Below, in pieces: positions 16,535 through 24,759 of a stretch of 32,983 nt of DNA (position 1 is its first letter; every line of letters starts with the position of its first letter). The position numbers were made by a program, and so were the translations under genes. The notes below the pieces were generated by a model, which saw nothing but the letters and a program-made list of their open reading frames with translations, was not told where the DNA came from and did no database searches. The DNA comes from Limisphaerales bacterium (lineage in GTDB: Bacteria; Verrucomicrobiota; Verrucomicrobiia; Limisphaerales; AAA164-E04), in assembly GCA_024761205.1 (NCBI GenBank), contig JAMASS010000046.1:1-32983 (forward strand), read 5' to 3'.

Positions 16535-16818
16535 TCTTGGTTCGGGAAATTCTCGTGCTCCCCATCCGCTTTTATCAACTAGTGGGTTTGCCGCTGAAGA
16601 TTTTTGTTTTTGGCGCCTCCGCCAATTGCCGATTTCATCCGACTTGTTCGACTTATGCCATTGAAGCCATTTTATGTTTTGGGTTGTGGCGCGGCGGATG
16701 GCTTGCGCTTCGACGGATCGGTCGCTGCCACCCATGGGGAGGGAGTGGATATGATCCCGTACCGAGTGGCCCGGTTGAAAAGGAGGAGCTTCAGTGGATG
16801 CAGCCGCTAACGAAATGA
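16531..16818 (+). CDS. yidD: Membrane protein insertion efficiency factor YidD
   Basis: 95 residues starting with GTG and overlapping the rnpA stop. The family signature is complete: [15 protein letters not shown], then [18 protein letters not shown], with the conserved cysteines and a preceding hydrophobic, amphipathic helix. YidD is a small inner-membrane-associated protein that helps YidC-dependent insertion, and it lies, as usual, between rnpA and yidC. A C-terminal extension of about 18 residues follows the DPVP motif. Confidence 0.94.
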   Translation: MILVREILVLPIRFYQLVGLPLKIFVFGASANCRFHPTCSTYAIEAILCFGLWRGGWLALRRIGRCHPWGGSGYDPVPSGPVEKEELQWMQPLTK

Positions 16819-16870
16819 GATCCTGTTGGATGCGGCCGTCTTAACGCCGAGAGAATCTTGATGTCTTCCG

Positions 16871-18685
16871 ATGGATAGGAAATCGATCCTCATTTTCGCT
16901 GTCGCGTTTGTGCTCTTGCTCGCTTGGGGCCCTTTTGTCAACACGGTATTGTACCCACCGGACAAACGACGTGTCTCGGGAGCGACCAATGAGGTGACGC
17001 AGGCGGAATCGCCTGAAGTGGCCAATCCGGGGTTAGAGACGTCGTCATCCAATGGTGCCGAGTCCATGCCTTCGGTCGAGATCACGATGATTCCCGATGC
17101 GAACCCTTCGTTTACCGAGGAGTTGGCGACCTTGGAGAATGACGGGGCGAAGTATTGGTTTAGCAATGCCGGCGGGGGGATCCATATAGTCGATCTCAAG
17201 CATTATCCGAATGATACCGGTTGTGGGCCGGAGGCGGATCAGGGTTTGGATTCAAAGTTTGCTCAATTGAACCCTTGGACTTCGGAGACAATCCTAGGGC
17301 TCCGGTTGGGAGAGGCGCCTCTGATTCAGGGGTATGATATTTCGGAGGAACCCGGCACGGTGAAGATGGTTCGGGAGCTGGAGGGTGGGCTGCGAATCGA
17401 AAAGGAATTTGAGCTAGGCACCAATTATTTGATCCGCGCCAAAACGCGCGTCGTTAACAAATCGGATTCGGTGAAGGTCATCCCCTCACAGCATTGGTTG
17501 GTCGGGACGTCCACGCCAATGACACCTGAGGACAATGGCATCCTGATGGGGCTCATGTATTTCAATGGTGCGAAAATTGAGCGAATCAAGGAAAGCTGGT
17601 TTGCCAATCGAACTTTGGGATGCTTTCCTGGGCAGCCTCGAAATTTTTTCCAATATGAAGAGACACCGATTAATTGGGCCTCGGTTGGCAATCAGTTTTT
17701 TACGATTGCGCTCATTCCAAAGGAAGCTGCCGACCGAGTGGAAGCAATGCGTTCACCGTTGAAGTTTTCGGGAGCGGAGGCGACCGAGTTCAAAGTGAAA
17801 CAAGGGTATCAAACGAGTCTCGTCTTCAAGGGACAAACATTGCCACCGGGAGAGTCGATCGAGCGTGAGTTTAACATTTTCGCGGGGCCTAAGGAGTATG
17901 ACACGCTGGCGCGATTGAGTTCTGAGTTTGGCAACGAGCTCGACGGGATCATGGACTTTGGCGGTTTCTTTGGATTCTTTGCCAAAGCGCTGCTGCTTTC
18001 CATGAACGGGCTCAACGGGATGGGCTTGAGCTATGGGTTTTCCATCGTGGTGATCACCTTCATCATTAAGCTGTTATTCTGGCCGCTGACACAGGCCAGC
18101 ACGCGCTCGATGAAACGAATGGCGGCTTTGCAGCCGCAGATGAAGGATATCCAGGATAAGTACAAGGATGATCCGCAGAAAATGAATAAGAAACTGATGG
18201 AGTTCATGCGGGAAAATCGTGTGAGTCCTTTGGGAGGATGCCTTCCCATTTTATTGCAGCTTCCGGTCTTCTTTGGTTTCTACACGATGTTGCAAAGCGC
18301 GATTGAATTGCGGGGAGCGAGCTTCCTCTGGACGTGTGATCTTTCGAAACCCGATACCCTGTTTATCATTCCCGGTTTGGGAATCCCCTTCAATCTTTGG
18401 CCGTTGCTTATGGGAGCCGCGCAACTTTGGCAAACGAGCATGACACCGATGTCACCGGGAATGGATCCTATGCAGCAGAAAATCATGAAATATATGCCGC
18501 TAATATTCGTCTTCATTCTCTACAATTTTTCGGCGGGCTTAGCCCTTTACTGGACTGTACAGAACTTGCTATCAATCGTGCAAATGAAGCTGACCAAGAA
18601 TGAGCCGATTGCTGCAGGTCCGGCTCCAAGGGCGCCCTTAGGCAAGAAGAAAAGCAAAGGAAAGAAAGGACGGCCCAGACTGTAG
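16871..18685 (+). CDS. yidC: Membrane protein insertase YidC
   Basis: 604 residues, full length for a Gram-negative-type YidC. An N-terminal helix (about 5-28, ILIFAVAFVLLLAWGPF) is followed by a large periplasmic beta-domain (about 60-360), then the conserved C-terminal insertase core with five helices (about 370-580), including FGFFAKALLLSMNGLNG, IIKLLFWPLT with the cytoplasmic RSMKRMAALQPQMK loop, and SPLGGCLPILLQLPVFFGFY. A lysine-rich tail (KKKSKGKKGRPRL) likely contacts ribosomes. It inserts and folds inner-membrane proteins, alone or with SecYEG. The periplasmic domain indicates a diderm cell. It follows yidD after 52 bases and precedes jag by 30. Confidence 0.97.
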   Translation: MDRKSILIFAVAFVLLLAWGPFVNTVLYPPDKRRVSGATNEVTQAESPEVANPGLETSSSNGAESMPSVEITMIPDANPSFTEELATLENDGAKYWFSNAGGGIHIVDLKHYPNDTGCGPEADQGLDSKFAQLNPWTSETILGLRLGEAPLIQGYDISEEPGTVKMVRELEGGLRIEKEFELGTNYLIRAKTRVVNKSDSVKVIPSQHWLVGTSTPMTPEDNGILMGLMYFNGAKIERIKESWFANRTLGCFPGQPRNFFQYEETPINWASVGNQFFTIALIPKEAADRVEAMRSPLKFSGAEATEFKVKQGYQTSLVFKGQTLPPGESIEREFNIFAGPKEYDTLARLSSEFGNELDGIMDFGGFFGFFAKALLLSMNGLNGMGLSYGFSIVVITFIIKLLFWPLTQASTRSMKRMAALQPQMKDIQDKYKDDPQKMNKKLMEFMRENRVSPLGGCLPILLQLPVFFGFYTMLQSAIELRGASFLWTCDLSKPDTLFIIPGLGIPFNLWPLLMGAAQLWQTSMTPMSPGMDPMQQKIMKYMPLIFVFILYNFSAGLALYWTVQNLLSIVQMKLTKNEPIAAGPAPRAPLGKKKSKGKKGRPRL

Positions 18686-18691
18686 GCCGTC
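18669..18691 (+). terminator. Hairpin across the yidC stop codon
   Basis: GACGGCC (18669-18675), a nine-base loop, then GGCCGTC (18685-18691), followed by TTCCTC. The 7-bp stem is perfect but the T-run is poor, so partial attenuation or mRNA stability control between yidC and jag is likelier than full termination. Confidence 0.35.
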
Positions 18692-18715
18692 TTCCTCGAA
18701 GATAGATCCAACACG

Positions 18716-19165
18716 ATGAGTGCTCAACCCAAAGAAACACTGGAAGAGATGCTGAAACTACTCGGTTTTTCAGCGACCGTAGCCGACACGCCGCTTGAGG
18801 ATGGAGTCATTTTGGAGATCGACACCGATGATTCGGGAAGATTGATCGGAAAGCAGGGGCAGACGCTCAGTCAGTTCCAGTACGTTCTCAATCGGTTGCT
18901 CTTTCAGCAGGACCGGGATGCGCCGAAGGTGACCCTTGATGTTGGAAACTATCGGTTGAAGTCGCGCGAAGCGCTCATCAACAAAGCCAAGGAAGCGGCG
19001 GAGAAGGCATGCCGGTGGGGGGATGTGGTTGAGTTGGAACCGATGAACGCCTTCGAGCGCCGGATTGTTCATAACGCTTTGAAGAGCCACGATCATATCG
19101 AATCCAACAGTGTCGAGGTGGAAGGAACCTCAAAGAAGGCAATCCTGTTGCGTCCCAAGCATTAG
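18716..19165 (+). CDS. jag: Jag/KhpB-type RNA-binding protein (KH and R3H domains)
   Basis: 149 residues. A KH-II-like domain (about 1-80) carries the IGKQGQ loop (G-x-x-G type), and an R3H-type domain (about 85-149) carries NAFERRIVHNALKSH and the closing VEVEGTSKKAILLRP. Such proteins bind RNA and influence cell envelope and division in other bacteria. It lacks the N-terminal Jag domain found in Firmicutes, as is normal in many Gram-negative lineages. It follows yidC after 30 bases in the conserved order. The start at ATG 18716 is the first in frame. Confidence 0.9.
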   Translation: MSAQPKETLEEMLKLLGFSATVADTPLEDGVILEIDTDDSGRLIGKQGQTLSQFQYVLNRLLFQQDRDAPKVTLDVGNYRLKSREALINKAKEAAEKACRWGDVVELEPMNAFERRIVHNALKSHDHIESNSVEVEGTSKKAILLRPKH

Positions 19166-19246
19166 TCCCCTTGGCTCACTGTTCTTAAAACCCTGCGCTG
19201 CCAAGCGAACCCACCGGAATTTTCCAACTAGTGGATTCTTTTTTCG

Positions 19247-19645
19247 CTATCGGTTACGATCTGCCTTTTTCTTGGCGACAACTTTCCTTTTGGCAGCGAC
19301 CTTTTTCCTTGGGTTGGTTTTCTTGCTCGCGCGTTTGGGGCGTGCTTTGGCCGCGGTTGTTTTCTCGGCTGCCGCTTTTTCCTTCTGCTTTTTTGCCGGC
19401 TTGGGCGGTGCCTTCCGAGGAGCGGTTTTTTTGTGGACGATGTCGCGCACCTTATCGATGCGATCGTCCACATGATCGCGTGCTTTCTTGATGGTTGATT
19501 GAGCGTTATTGATGGTGTCGGTTAGGCGGCGGCAGGCTTTCTTTAAGCGACTCCCGAGCGGCGCGTCATCTCGGATATCGATGCCCTTGGATTTTAAGAA
19601 CTTGTCAATGTGGTTGTAGAGATCGTCTTGGTTTAGCTTTTTCAT
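19247..19645 (-). CDS. Histone H1-like basic protein
   Basis: 132 residues. The N-terminal 70 residues form a helical domain (MKKLNQDDLYNHIDKFLKSK, then SRLKKACRRLTDTINNAQS). The rest is a Lys/Ala/Pro-rich tail (KKTAPRKAPPKPAKK and so on) like bacterial histone-H1-type proteins, which bind DNA or RNA without much sequence specificity. ATG 19645 is chosen because GAGGAAAG lies eight bases upstream, the best ribosome site in this block. It is transcribed against jag and stands alone. A nucleoid-compacting role is inferred. + strand frames over it are shadows of the Lys/Ala codons. Confidence 0.75.
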   Translation of the reverse strand: MKKLNQDDLYNHIDKFLKSKGIDIRDDAPLGSRLKKACRRLTDTINNAQSTIKKARDHVDDRIDKVRDIVHKKTAPRKAPPKPAKKQKEKAAAEKTTAAKARPKRASKKTNPRKKVAAKRKVVAKKKADRNR

Positions 19646-19882
19646 AATCTTACTTTCCTCATGATGTCGAGAAGCATAAGGCACAGTGAAGGAAAAAAGA
19701 AGTACAACTGGTGAAGGATTTATAATGTCGTTGGCTTCGGAGATCGGTGCCAGGGAGGCAGCTCCTCGAGAGGTCCGGCTTGCCTCTTGGCGTCATGTTT
19801 CCTTCAGGCCCGCAAAATCTTTCGTTCGCTTCTCAAAAGGCATGGATTCGCTTGTGGTGTTCCGCTATTCTTTGGCACCTGA

Positions 19883-20473
19883 ATGAACGTTCCCAATCAG
19901 CTAACGATTTCTCGTTTTGTCCTCACGGCAATCTTTTTAATGGTTGTGTTTGCTGAGATACCGTTTGGGGAGACGATCAGTCTGGCGATTTTTGTCGCCG
20001 CTAGTTTGACGGATTATTTTGATGGGAAGATCGCTCGCCGAGATAAGTTGGTCACCAATTTCGGGATTCTGATGGATCCGTTGGCGGACAAGGTCTTGAC
20101 CTGCTCTGCCTTTATAGCCTTCGTAGAGTTGGGATTCGTATCGGCTTGGATGGTGGTGATCATCGTTGCTCGTGAGCTGGCGATCACCGGTTTACGATTG
20201 TTGGCGGCCTCAAAGAATGTGGTCTTGGCGGCCGAACGCTACGGAAAACACAAGACCATTTCCCAGATCACCGCGATCATTTCGATATTGACCTTTGCCA
20301 GCTATCCCCAATGGGGCTCCGTTGGGGAGTTGGTGTTTGGATGGCAGATTGCCGAAGAGTCCTGGGTCTATTGGTTTACCGAATTCGCCAAGTGGGTTGC
20401 GGTGTTGCTGACGCTGTATTCCGGTGCGGTCTATCTGTGGCGCAACCAAGATCTGTATCTTGATGATGTCTAG
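19883..20473 (+). CDS. pgsA: CDP-diacylglycerol-glycerol-3-phosphate 3-phosphatidyltransferase
   Basis: 196 residues with several membrane helices. The CDP-alcohol phosphotransferase motif is complete: D-Y-F-D-G-K-I-A-R, eight residues, then G-I-L-M-D-P-L-A-D (D-x2-D-G-x2-A-R-x8-G-x3-D-x3-D), which binds the metal and the CDP-lipid. The enzyme makes phosphatidylglycerophosphate, the first committed step to phosphatidylglycerol and cardiolipin, at the inner membrane. The next gene, pgpA, removes the extra phosphate, so the pair forms one pathway unit 18 bases apart. MNVPNQLTISRF is the typical PgsA start. Confidence 0.93.
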   Translation: MNVPNQLTISRFVLTAIFLMVVFAEIPFGETISLAIFVAASLTDYFDGKIARRDKLVTNFGILMDPLADKVLTCSAFIAFVELGFVSAWMVVIIVARELAITGLRLLAASKNVVLAAERYGKHKTISQITAIISILTFASYPQWGSVGELVFGWQIAEESWVYWFTEFAKWVAVLLTLYSGAVYLWRNQDLYLDDV

Positions 20474-20491
20474 CGAACGCCTGCTTGGCTT

Positions 20492-20977
20492 GTGAGAAAC
20501 CGGATTGTCTTGTGGATGGCATTAGGGGGGGGCGTCGGCCGTTTGCCCAAGGCGCCGGGCACTTATGGCTCGGTTCTTGGGATGCTGTGGTTGGCAGCGT
20601 TGGCGATGATACCCAACTTTGGACTTGTGTTGGGGATCATTGGGTCATCGTTGCTCCTCGGCGTCTGGTTGTGCACTCAGGCGGAGAGTATCCTGAAATC
20701 TCATGACCCGGGTCCTATCGTGATTGATGAAATCCTTGCGGTGCCCGTTGCCGGTCTGAGCTGGATGATGTGGCCCCAAGGACAAGCAGGAGGGAATGAT
20801 CTGGTTTGGTTTCTGTTGATCTTTGGCTTGTTTCGTTTCTTTGATATCACGAAGCCTTGGCCGGTTGGCTTGAGCCAACGATTACCGCAGGGTTGGGGTG
20901 TGATGGCGGATGATGTTCTGGCTGGTGGCTACGTTGCCGTTATCACGGGTTTGGGGGCTTGGGGGCTGAGCCTTTGA
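20492..20977 (+). CDS. pgpA: Phosphatidylglycerophosphatase A
   Basis: 161 residues. Family hallmarks are GRLPKAPGTYGSVLG near the N-terminus, DPGPIVIDEILAVPVAG in the middle (metal-binding D/E), and RFFDITKPWPV then GWGVMADDVLAGGY near the end. Three or four membrane helices are expected. It dephosphorylates phosphatidylglycerophosphate made by PgsA, giving phosphatidylglycerol. The start is the GTG at 20492, weakly supported; an ATG eight codons later is an alternative. cinA, which often follows pgpA, is absent; degraded sequence follows. Confidence 0.9.
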   Translation: MRNRIVLWMALGGGVGRLPKAPGTYGSVLGMLWLAALAMIPNFGLVLGIIGSSLLLGVWLCTQAESILKSHDPGPIVIDEILAVPVAGLSWMMWPQGQAGGNDLVWFLLIFGLFRFFDITKPWPVGLSQRLPQGWGVMADDVLAGGYVAVITGLGAWGLSL

Positions 20978-21254
20978 CCACGGCGTGGTATGGCCTTCGC
21001 GAGTGTTGTTGTCAGTTGGAACCCGCTCCCCTCAGTGCCATCGCCGCCCATTCTGAGGAGGTCGGGCGCAGCTCTCCGCCCGCGGGGGTGGCGGAACCGA
21101 TCCCGAGGGCAAACAATGCAATCCTTGGCGAGGACGCCAACGCTGGGCTTGATCGGCTCCGCTTGTTGGGCGGTGGCCTTTGGTGTCCGAGAGGATTCCT
21201 TCTGGTTCATGGTTCGTTGGCGGGCGGGTCTTTTGAGGCTCACCGGCCAACACC

Positions 21255-22500
21255 TCTGTCTAGTGGTGATCCATGCCGATGGCGTTGGATTTTGTTCTAT
21301 TCGCCCGGGAGATCGAAAAGACTCGTGTGCCCTTGGCCTGATTTGGAAGGATGGCGGGCTCGGTCAAATCGAAAGGCTAAGTGGTTGGCGTCCGGTTTCT
21401 GCAGAGACGCGCTCTAGGTATGGGGTTGGTACATGTCGATCGCTCGGTGTGGAGCAACGCGAAAGGTGAATTTGTTTTCGAGGGGTTGCCTCCGGGGATG
21501 TATGAAGTCAGGCGAGTTCTCAACGGCATGCGACAGGGGCACGGGTATGACTGAGTGATGTTTCAGGATGCTTTAGTCGAGCTATCTGCGGGAGAGTGTG
21601 TGAGCGTCACCCTGGGGGTGAAGGGGCGTCTGATTGTTGGACTGGGCGCGGGGCCAAGGGCGCGGCGATTGATTGGTCTCAAGGAAGGTGTTGGTTGTTC
21701 GCACGAGTGTAGGTCCCGAAAATACTGTGAGCTCGCCCTAATCGGTCGAGTTTCGAGAGTGATGTGGCGTTCAATGCTGCCTTGGAAAGCTATCAGGAAG
21801 GAGTGGTGGCGTTTGTAAACTCTGAGGCGGGGCGAATGTTTCAGGCGGGTCAGAAAGAATACCTGGTGATCGTCAAGGCGGACGGGGGCTTCCGAGTCGA
21901 ATCCGTTCCATCGGGGGATTACTATCTGGAGATTAGTTCCGCCGAATGGGTTTCGATGGGCAATGCTAACGCTTTGGAAGAGGTTGGTCAGGGCCATTTG
22001 GAAGCCACGGTGCCGGAGATTTCCGGGGGCTATTTGAGTGAGCCTCTGGATGTCGGAGTCGTTCAGGTCGAGCTTTTGGGGAAGTTGAGGCAGGAGAGCG
22101 TGTGCCGGATTTTGATTTGAATCGTTTGGCCGGCGAGTCTCTAAAGCTTTTGGTTTTCGAGGTAAGTACGTCTGTTGGTCTTTTGGGCCCTCTGGTGTGG
22201 CGGAGTTTCCCGAGTTGAAGGCCGTGTTTGAGGTGTTTGGGGGTTATGAGGATTTTATGATGATTGGGCTCAGCCTGGATGATGACTCTCAAACGCCCAA
22301 GCGATTCTGTGAGAAAAACGGAATGAAATGGCTGCAAGCATTTACGGGCCGGTGGGGCGGCTTCCACCGTCTTAATGATTAGGGGGTGTGTAGGATTTCA
22401 GATGCGTTCTTGGTGAGTCCTGAAGGAATCTTGTTTCACCAGAAACTGAGAGGTGTTCAGGTTTATGACGCGGTTGCGGAATCGCTCGGGCGTTGTACAG
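21255..22500 (+). pseudogene. Broken carboxypeptidase-regulatory/redoxin-like gene
   Basis: Fragments of one gene lie in different frames. 21420-21554 encodes a CarboxypepD_reg-like segment (VWSNAKGEFVFEGLPPGMYEV) ending in a stop. 21764-22120 has a second such segment (DGGFRVESVPSGDYYLEI, then GGYLSEPLDVG). 22102-22155 reads VPDFDLNRLAGESLKLL, a redoxin opening. 22155-22382 reads FRGKYV then AEFPELKAVFEVFGG and MIGLSLDDD, a TlpA/AhpC-like fold, followed by a stop, and 22383-22493 continues it with FLVSPEGILFHQKLRGV. The catalytic CxxC segment is missing. Several frameshifts and stops make function impossible. The intact relative would be a secreted or membrane-linked protein with a thioredoxin-like C-terminus. 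The upstream limit is uncertain. Confidence 0.7.
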
Positions 22501-22721
22501 GTTTAGAATTTTACCTTGCCACGGTGGGTTTCCAGATAATCCGAGAGTCGCGCTGGTGCTTGGACGGTTTCGTCACTAGCATGGTGTTCGAGGCCCTCGA
22601 TGTCACATTCCTGGGCTTGTTGTGAGACCTTGAGCAGCGATAGGAATCGTTTGAGAATTTCGTGTCGTTCGTGAATGGCGAGGGTGACTCGTTTACCTTC
22701 CTTGGTCAATGTCAAGCCACG

Positions 22722-22729
22722 ATATTTTT
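22722..22729. repeat. Target-site duplication, left copy
   Basis: ATATTTTT directly before the element's left end; identical to 24760-24767. One copy belongs to the original mntR codons for E-K-Y (read on the - strand). Confidence 0.95.
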
Positions 22730-22763
22730 GGGAATTACTTACTTGACTAGCAACTGGGTGTCA
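22730..22763. repeat. Left terminal inverted repeat of the IS element
   Basis: 34 bases, exact reverse complement of 24726-24759. Its inner three bases supply the stop codon (TGA on the - strand) of the toxin gene, so cargo and element end are fused without spare sequence. Confidence 0.95.
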
Positions 22764-23024
22764 GGAGATTTTTTGGAATAGATTCAGTAAATAATCCTTG
22801 AATATGAACGCCACTAAGCTTACTACTACACTTAGTGCAGCAAAAATTATCGCCCACAGTATCTTTGATTTAGCCTTAGAAATTCTTTTTTCAAGTTCTT
22901 TAAACTCCTTCTCAAAATCTCCTTTCGTGGCATAATGTTCTAAGTGAAATGCCAGTCCTTCGTAAGAGATGCGACCTGTTGAATCATAATCATCTTTTAA
23001 GGAGAGGGTCTGTTTTTTCTTCAT
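22761..23024 (-). CDS. Candidate membrane toxin of a Panacea-type TA pair
   Basis: 87 residues. A hydrophilic, charged N-terminal half (coiled-coil-like KGDFEKEFKELEKRISKAKS) is followed by one strong membrane helix (about 54-74, ILWAIIFAALSVVVSLVAFIF) and a short tail. It overlaps the upstream Panacea gene by four bases (ATGA at 23021-23024), and its stop codon is formed by the inner end of the IS terminal repeat. Panacea antitoxins are paired with many unrelated toxins, including small membrane proteins that damage the membrane; this protein fits that class by size, topology and position. No sequence family is recognised, so toxicity is inferred. It is distinctly AT-rich relative to the host genes. 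Confidence 0.65.
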   Translation of the reverse strand: MKKKQTLSLKDDYDSTGRISYEGLAFHLEHYATKGDFEKEFKELEKRISKAKSKILWAIIFAALSVVVSLVAFIFKDYLLNLFQKIS

Positions 23025-23488
23025 GCTTCTTCCCCAAGCCGCTCAGCCGCTAACTTTTTGTAGTGTTTCTTAATCAAGTCATTGGGGATGATGTAACCGT
23101 CTCCATACTCTTGTGTAACATCATACCAAGGCGTTCCTTCTTCGTGGGTAACAGTTGATAACCGGAAGGCACTATATCTTCGGTAGTCAGTGTCAACCCT
23201 TTGGATCACATCGGACTGGTCCTCTGAAAAATCTTTGGTTCGATCAACGGGATTGCTTCTTATCGCTCTTGATACAAAAGATTTGTAACGGTGATACGTT
23301 TCCGGAATAACAGGGCCGTATTGCCAGGCGTGAACAGCTTCAGAGACCAGCGGTCTATTATGCAACCCCAGCATCCATCCGTGGGCAATGTAGACCAGCT
23401 TGACGATGTGCATAGGCGTCGTGCGAATATCTCTTCGCAACCATAAAATCTGATCTTCAACCAATTTAGCAGGTTTGCTGTCGTTCAT
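23021..23488 (-). CDS. Panacea-domain (DUF4065/SocA-like) antitoxin
   Basis: 155 residues. The Panacea/DUF4065 pattern is visible: MHIVKLVYIAHGWMLGLHNRPLVSEAVHAWQYGPVIPETYHRYK, with the W-x-Y-G-P-V-x-P-x-x-Y core, and a charged C-terminus (LIKKHYKKLAAERLGEEA). Known members neutralise very different toxins by direct binding, and SocA acts with a protease. The gene precedes the membrane toxin candidate and overlaps it by four bases, the usual antitoxin-first order. A good ribosome site (AGGAG) lies before ATG 23488. A 36-bp palindrome just upstream could be an autoregulatory operator. It is located inside the IS element, so it moves with the transposase. Confidence 0.85.
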   Translation of the reverse strand: MNDSKPAKLVEDQILWLRRDIRTTPMHIVKLVYIAHGWMLGLHNRPLVSEAVHAWQYGPVIPETYHRYKSFVSRAIRSNPVDRTKDFSEDQSDVIQRVDTDYRRYSAFRLSTVTHEEGTPWYDVTQEYGDGYIIPNDLIKKHYKKLAAERLGEEA

Positions 23489-23509
23489 TTTGTGCTCCTA
23501 GTTTAAAAT

Positions 23510-23545
23510 TTCAGTAGAGGTTCATTTAAATGAACCTCTACTGAA
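23510..23545. promoter_or_regulatory. 36-bp perfect palindrome before the antitoxin gene
   Basis: An uninterrupted inverted repeat centred between 23527 and 23528, arms of 18 bases (right arm AAATGAACCTCTACTGAA). It lies 22 bases upstream of the antitoxin start. It could be an operator for TA autoregulation or a hairpin ending transposase transcription; the T-run is short. Confidence 0.6.
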
Positions 23546-23560
23546 CCTGAAAGTTTCAGG
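23546..23560. promoter_or_regulatory. Second palindrome adjoining the 36-bp one
   Basis: CCTGAAA, a central G, then TTTCAGG: perfect 7-bp arms immediately next to the 36-bp palindrome. Two abutting dyads suggest a compound operator or tandem hairpins between transposase and cargo. Confidence 0.5.
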
Positions 23561-23568
23561 TTTTCGAT

Positions 23569-23739
23569 TTAATCCTGCCCCGTTTTTTGCGAGGCACCTG
23601 CGGAATAAGTGGACCGTTGTGTTTTTTGGGGAGCCTTTTTAAATTTAGGCTTCGGTTGATCGTCCGGCCTCTTCTCAACGAGAGAGTCGACTAGGTCATT
23701 GAACTTGCCATAGAGTGGGTTGACTTTCCGTGTGCTCAT
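23569..23739 (-). CDS. Small basic ORF overlapping the transposase end
   Basis: 56 residues, starting MSTRKVNPLYGKFNDLVDSL and then rich in K, Q and P. It overlaps the last 44 bases of the transposase gene in another frame and ends before the palindromes. Base and residue use look protein-like, but I recognise no family and the ribosome site is not strong. It may be an accessory IS protein or a chance frame. Confidence 0.35.
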   Translation of the reverse strand: MSTRKVNPLYGKFNDLVDSLVEKRPDDQPKPKFKKAPQKTQRSTYSAGASQKTGQD

Positions 23740-24709
23740 TTTTTGCTGTGTGGTAAAGGTCTACTGTTTTCTGCGTCAGTTGTTTCCAAGTGAGTCGCCG
23801 TCCAACCATCCCCGAAGAGAAAGAATCCAGGCAACTCATGGTATCTCGTTCGTGATTCAGTCTCCAGCTAAATTCTCTCACGTAACTGGCCGTATGTTTA
23901 GGACTGAACCAATGAAAGATACCATGATAGCCTCGCTTGAGCAAGGCCCAAAAGGATTCAAGGGAGTTGGTGTGGGTTTTTCCACGGACATATTCACCTC
24001 TCTTGTGATTCACCACTTCATGTTTGTAGCCTTCCTCTGACAATCCTTGGTAAGATCGGTGTTCATCGGTGTAGATCGTGGCGCCTGGTTGGACATGCTT
24101 CTTGATGAGGCTCTGCAAATACTCCTTGCTGGTGTTCGGGACGGGGAAAGCCTTGACCTTTCCACCTCTCTCTCGCATTCCCAGGATGGCAGTTTTCCCT
24201 ACCGGGCCTCTGCCTTCCCGTGCTTTTTTACGAGCGTGTTTGTTCTTTTCTTTGCCGCCCATATAGGTCTCGTCAATCTCCACCTCGGTGCTCAACAACC
24301 TCTCTCCTGCCGCAAAAGCATCCCTAATCCGATGCCCCAGATGCCACGCAGTCTTTTGCGTGATGCCGAGCTTCTTCGCTAGTTGGATGCTGGAAATGCC
24401 CTTAAGGTCACACGTCATAAGGTAAGCGGCAGTCAACCATTTCAAGAGCGGTAAGGGACTCTCCGCCATCACGGTGCGCGTGCGCACAGAGAAATACCGG
24501 AGGCAACCTCGGCAGCGCCAAGGCATCGGCTTGCAGTTTTTCACTCTCGCCGTCCGGTCCGAATCGCAATGCGGACAAGTCACCGAACCTTTCCACCTCC
24601 TGTTTTCCAAGTGAGCCACCACCGCAGCTTCATCAGGGAATTTCCGAAGAAACTGGAACAAACTCAGGACCTTGGGCTTCGCCGACTCATTAGAATATCT
24701 ACCATTCAT
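23696..24709 (-). CDS. IS1595-family transposase (ISXO2-like)
   Basis: 337 residues, full length. A zinc ribbon (C-P-H-C, then C-R-G-C at about 45-70) is followed by a helix-turn-helix region (ISSIQLAKKLGITQKTAWHLGHRIR) and the ISXO2-like DDE catalytic domain: EIDETYMGGKEKNKH, IYTDEHRSYQGL, and THTNSLESFWALLKRGYHGIFHWF with the conserved N-S-x-E. It cuts and joins the element's terminal repeats. All motifs are intact, so it is probably active. The start ATG 24709 is 16 bases from the terminal repeat. Confidence 0.95.
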   Translation of the reverse strand: MNGRYSNESAKPKVLSLFQFLRKFPDEAAVVAHLENRRWKGSVTCPHCDSDRTARVKNCKPMPWRCRGCLRYFSVRTRTVMAESPLPLLKWLTAAYLMTCDLKGISSIQLAKKLGITQKTAWHLGHRIRDAFAAGERLLSTEVEIDETYMGGKEKNKHARKKAREGRGPVGKTAILGMRERGGKVKAFPVPNTSKEYLQSLIKKHVQPGATIYTDEHRSYQGLSEEGYKHEVVNHKRGEYVRGKTHTNSLESFWALLKRGYHGIFHWFSPKHTASYVREFSWRLNHERDTMSCLDSFSSGMVGRRLTWKQLTQKTVDLYHTAKNEHTESQPTLWQVQ

Positions 24710-24725
24710 GCACCTAGAATGTGCT

Positions 24726-24759
24726 TGACACCCAGTTGCTAGTCAAGTAAGTAATTCCC
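24726..24759. repeat. Right terminal inverted repeat of the IS element
   Basis: 34 bases, exact reverse complement of 22730-22763. The transposase ATG (24709) lies only 16 bases inside it, so the transposase promoter must lie in this repeat or in flanking mntR sequence. Confidence 0.95.

Larger units (their letters stand above)
22730..24759 (-). mobile_element. IS1595-family element with toxin-antitoxin cargo, 2030 bp
   Basis: The ends are perfect 34-bp inverted repeats (22730-22763 and 24726-24759) beginning GGGAATTACTTACTTGACTA. Both sides carry the 8-bp duplication ATATTTTT, the size expected for IS1595. The element encodes an ISXO2-like transposase and, downstream on the same strand, a small unknown ORF, a Panacea-domain protein and a small membrane protein. 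At 2.0 kb it is about twice the length of a simple IS1595 member; passenger genes are known in this family. Perfect repeats and target copies show a recent insertion. Confidence 0.95.
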
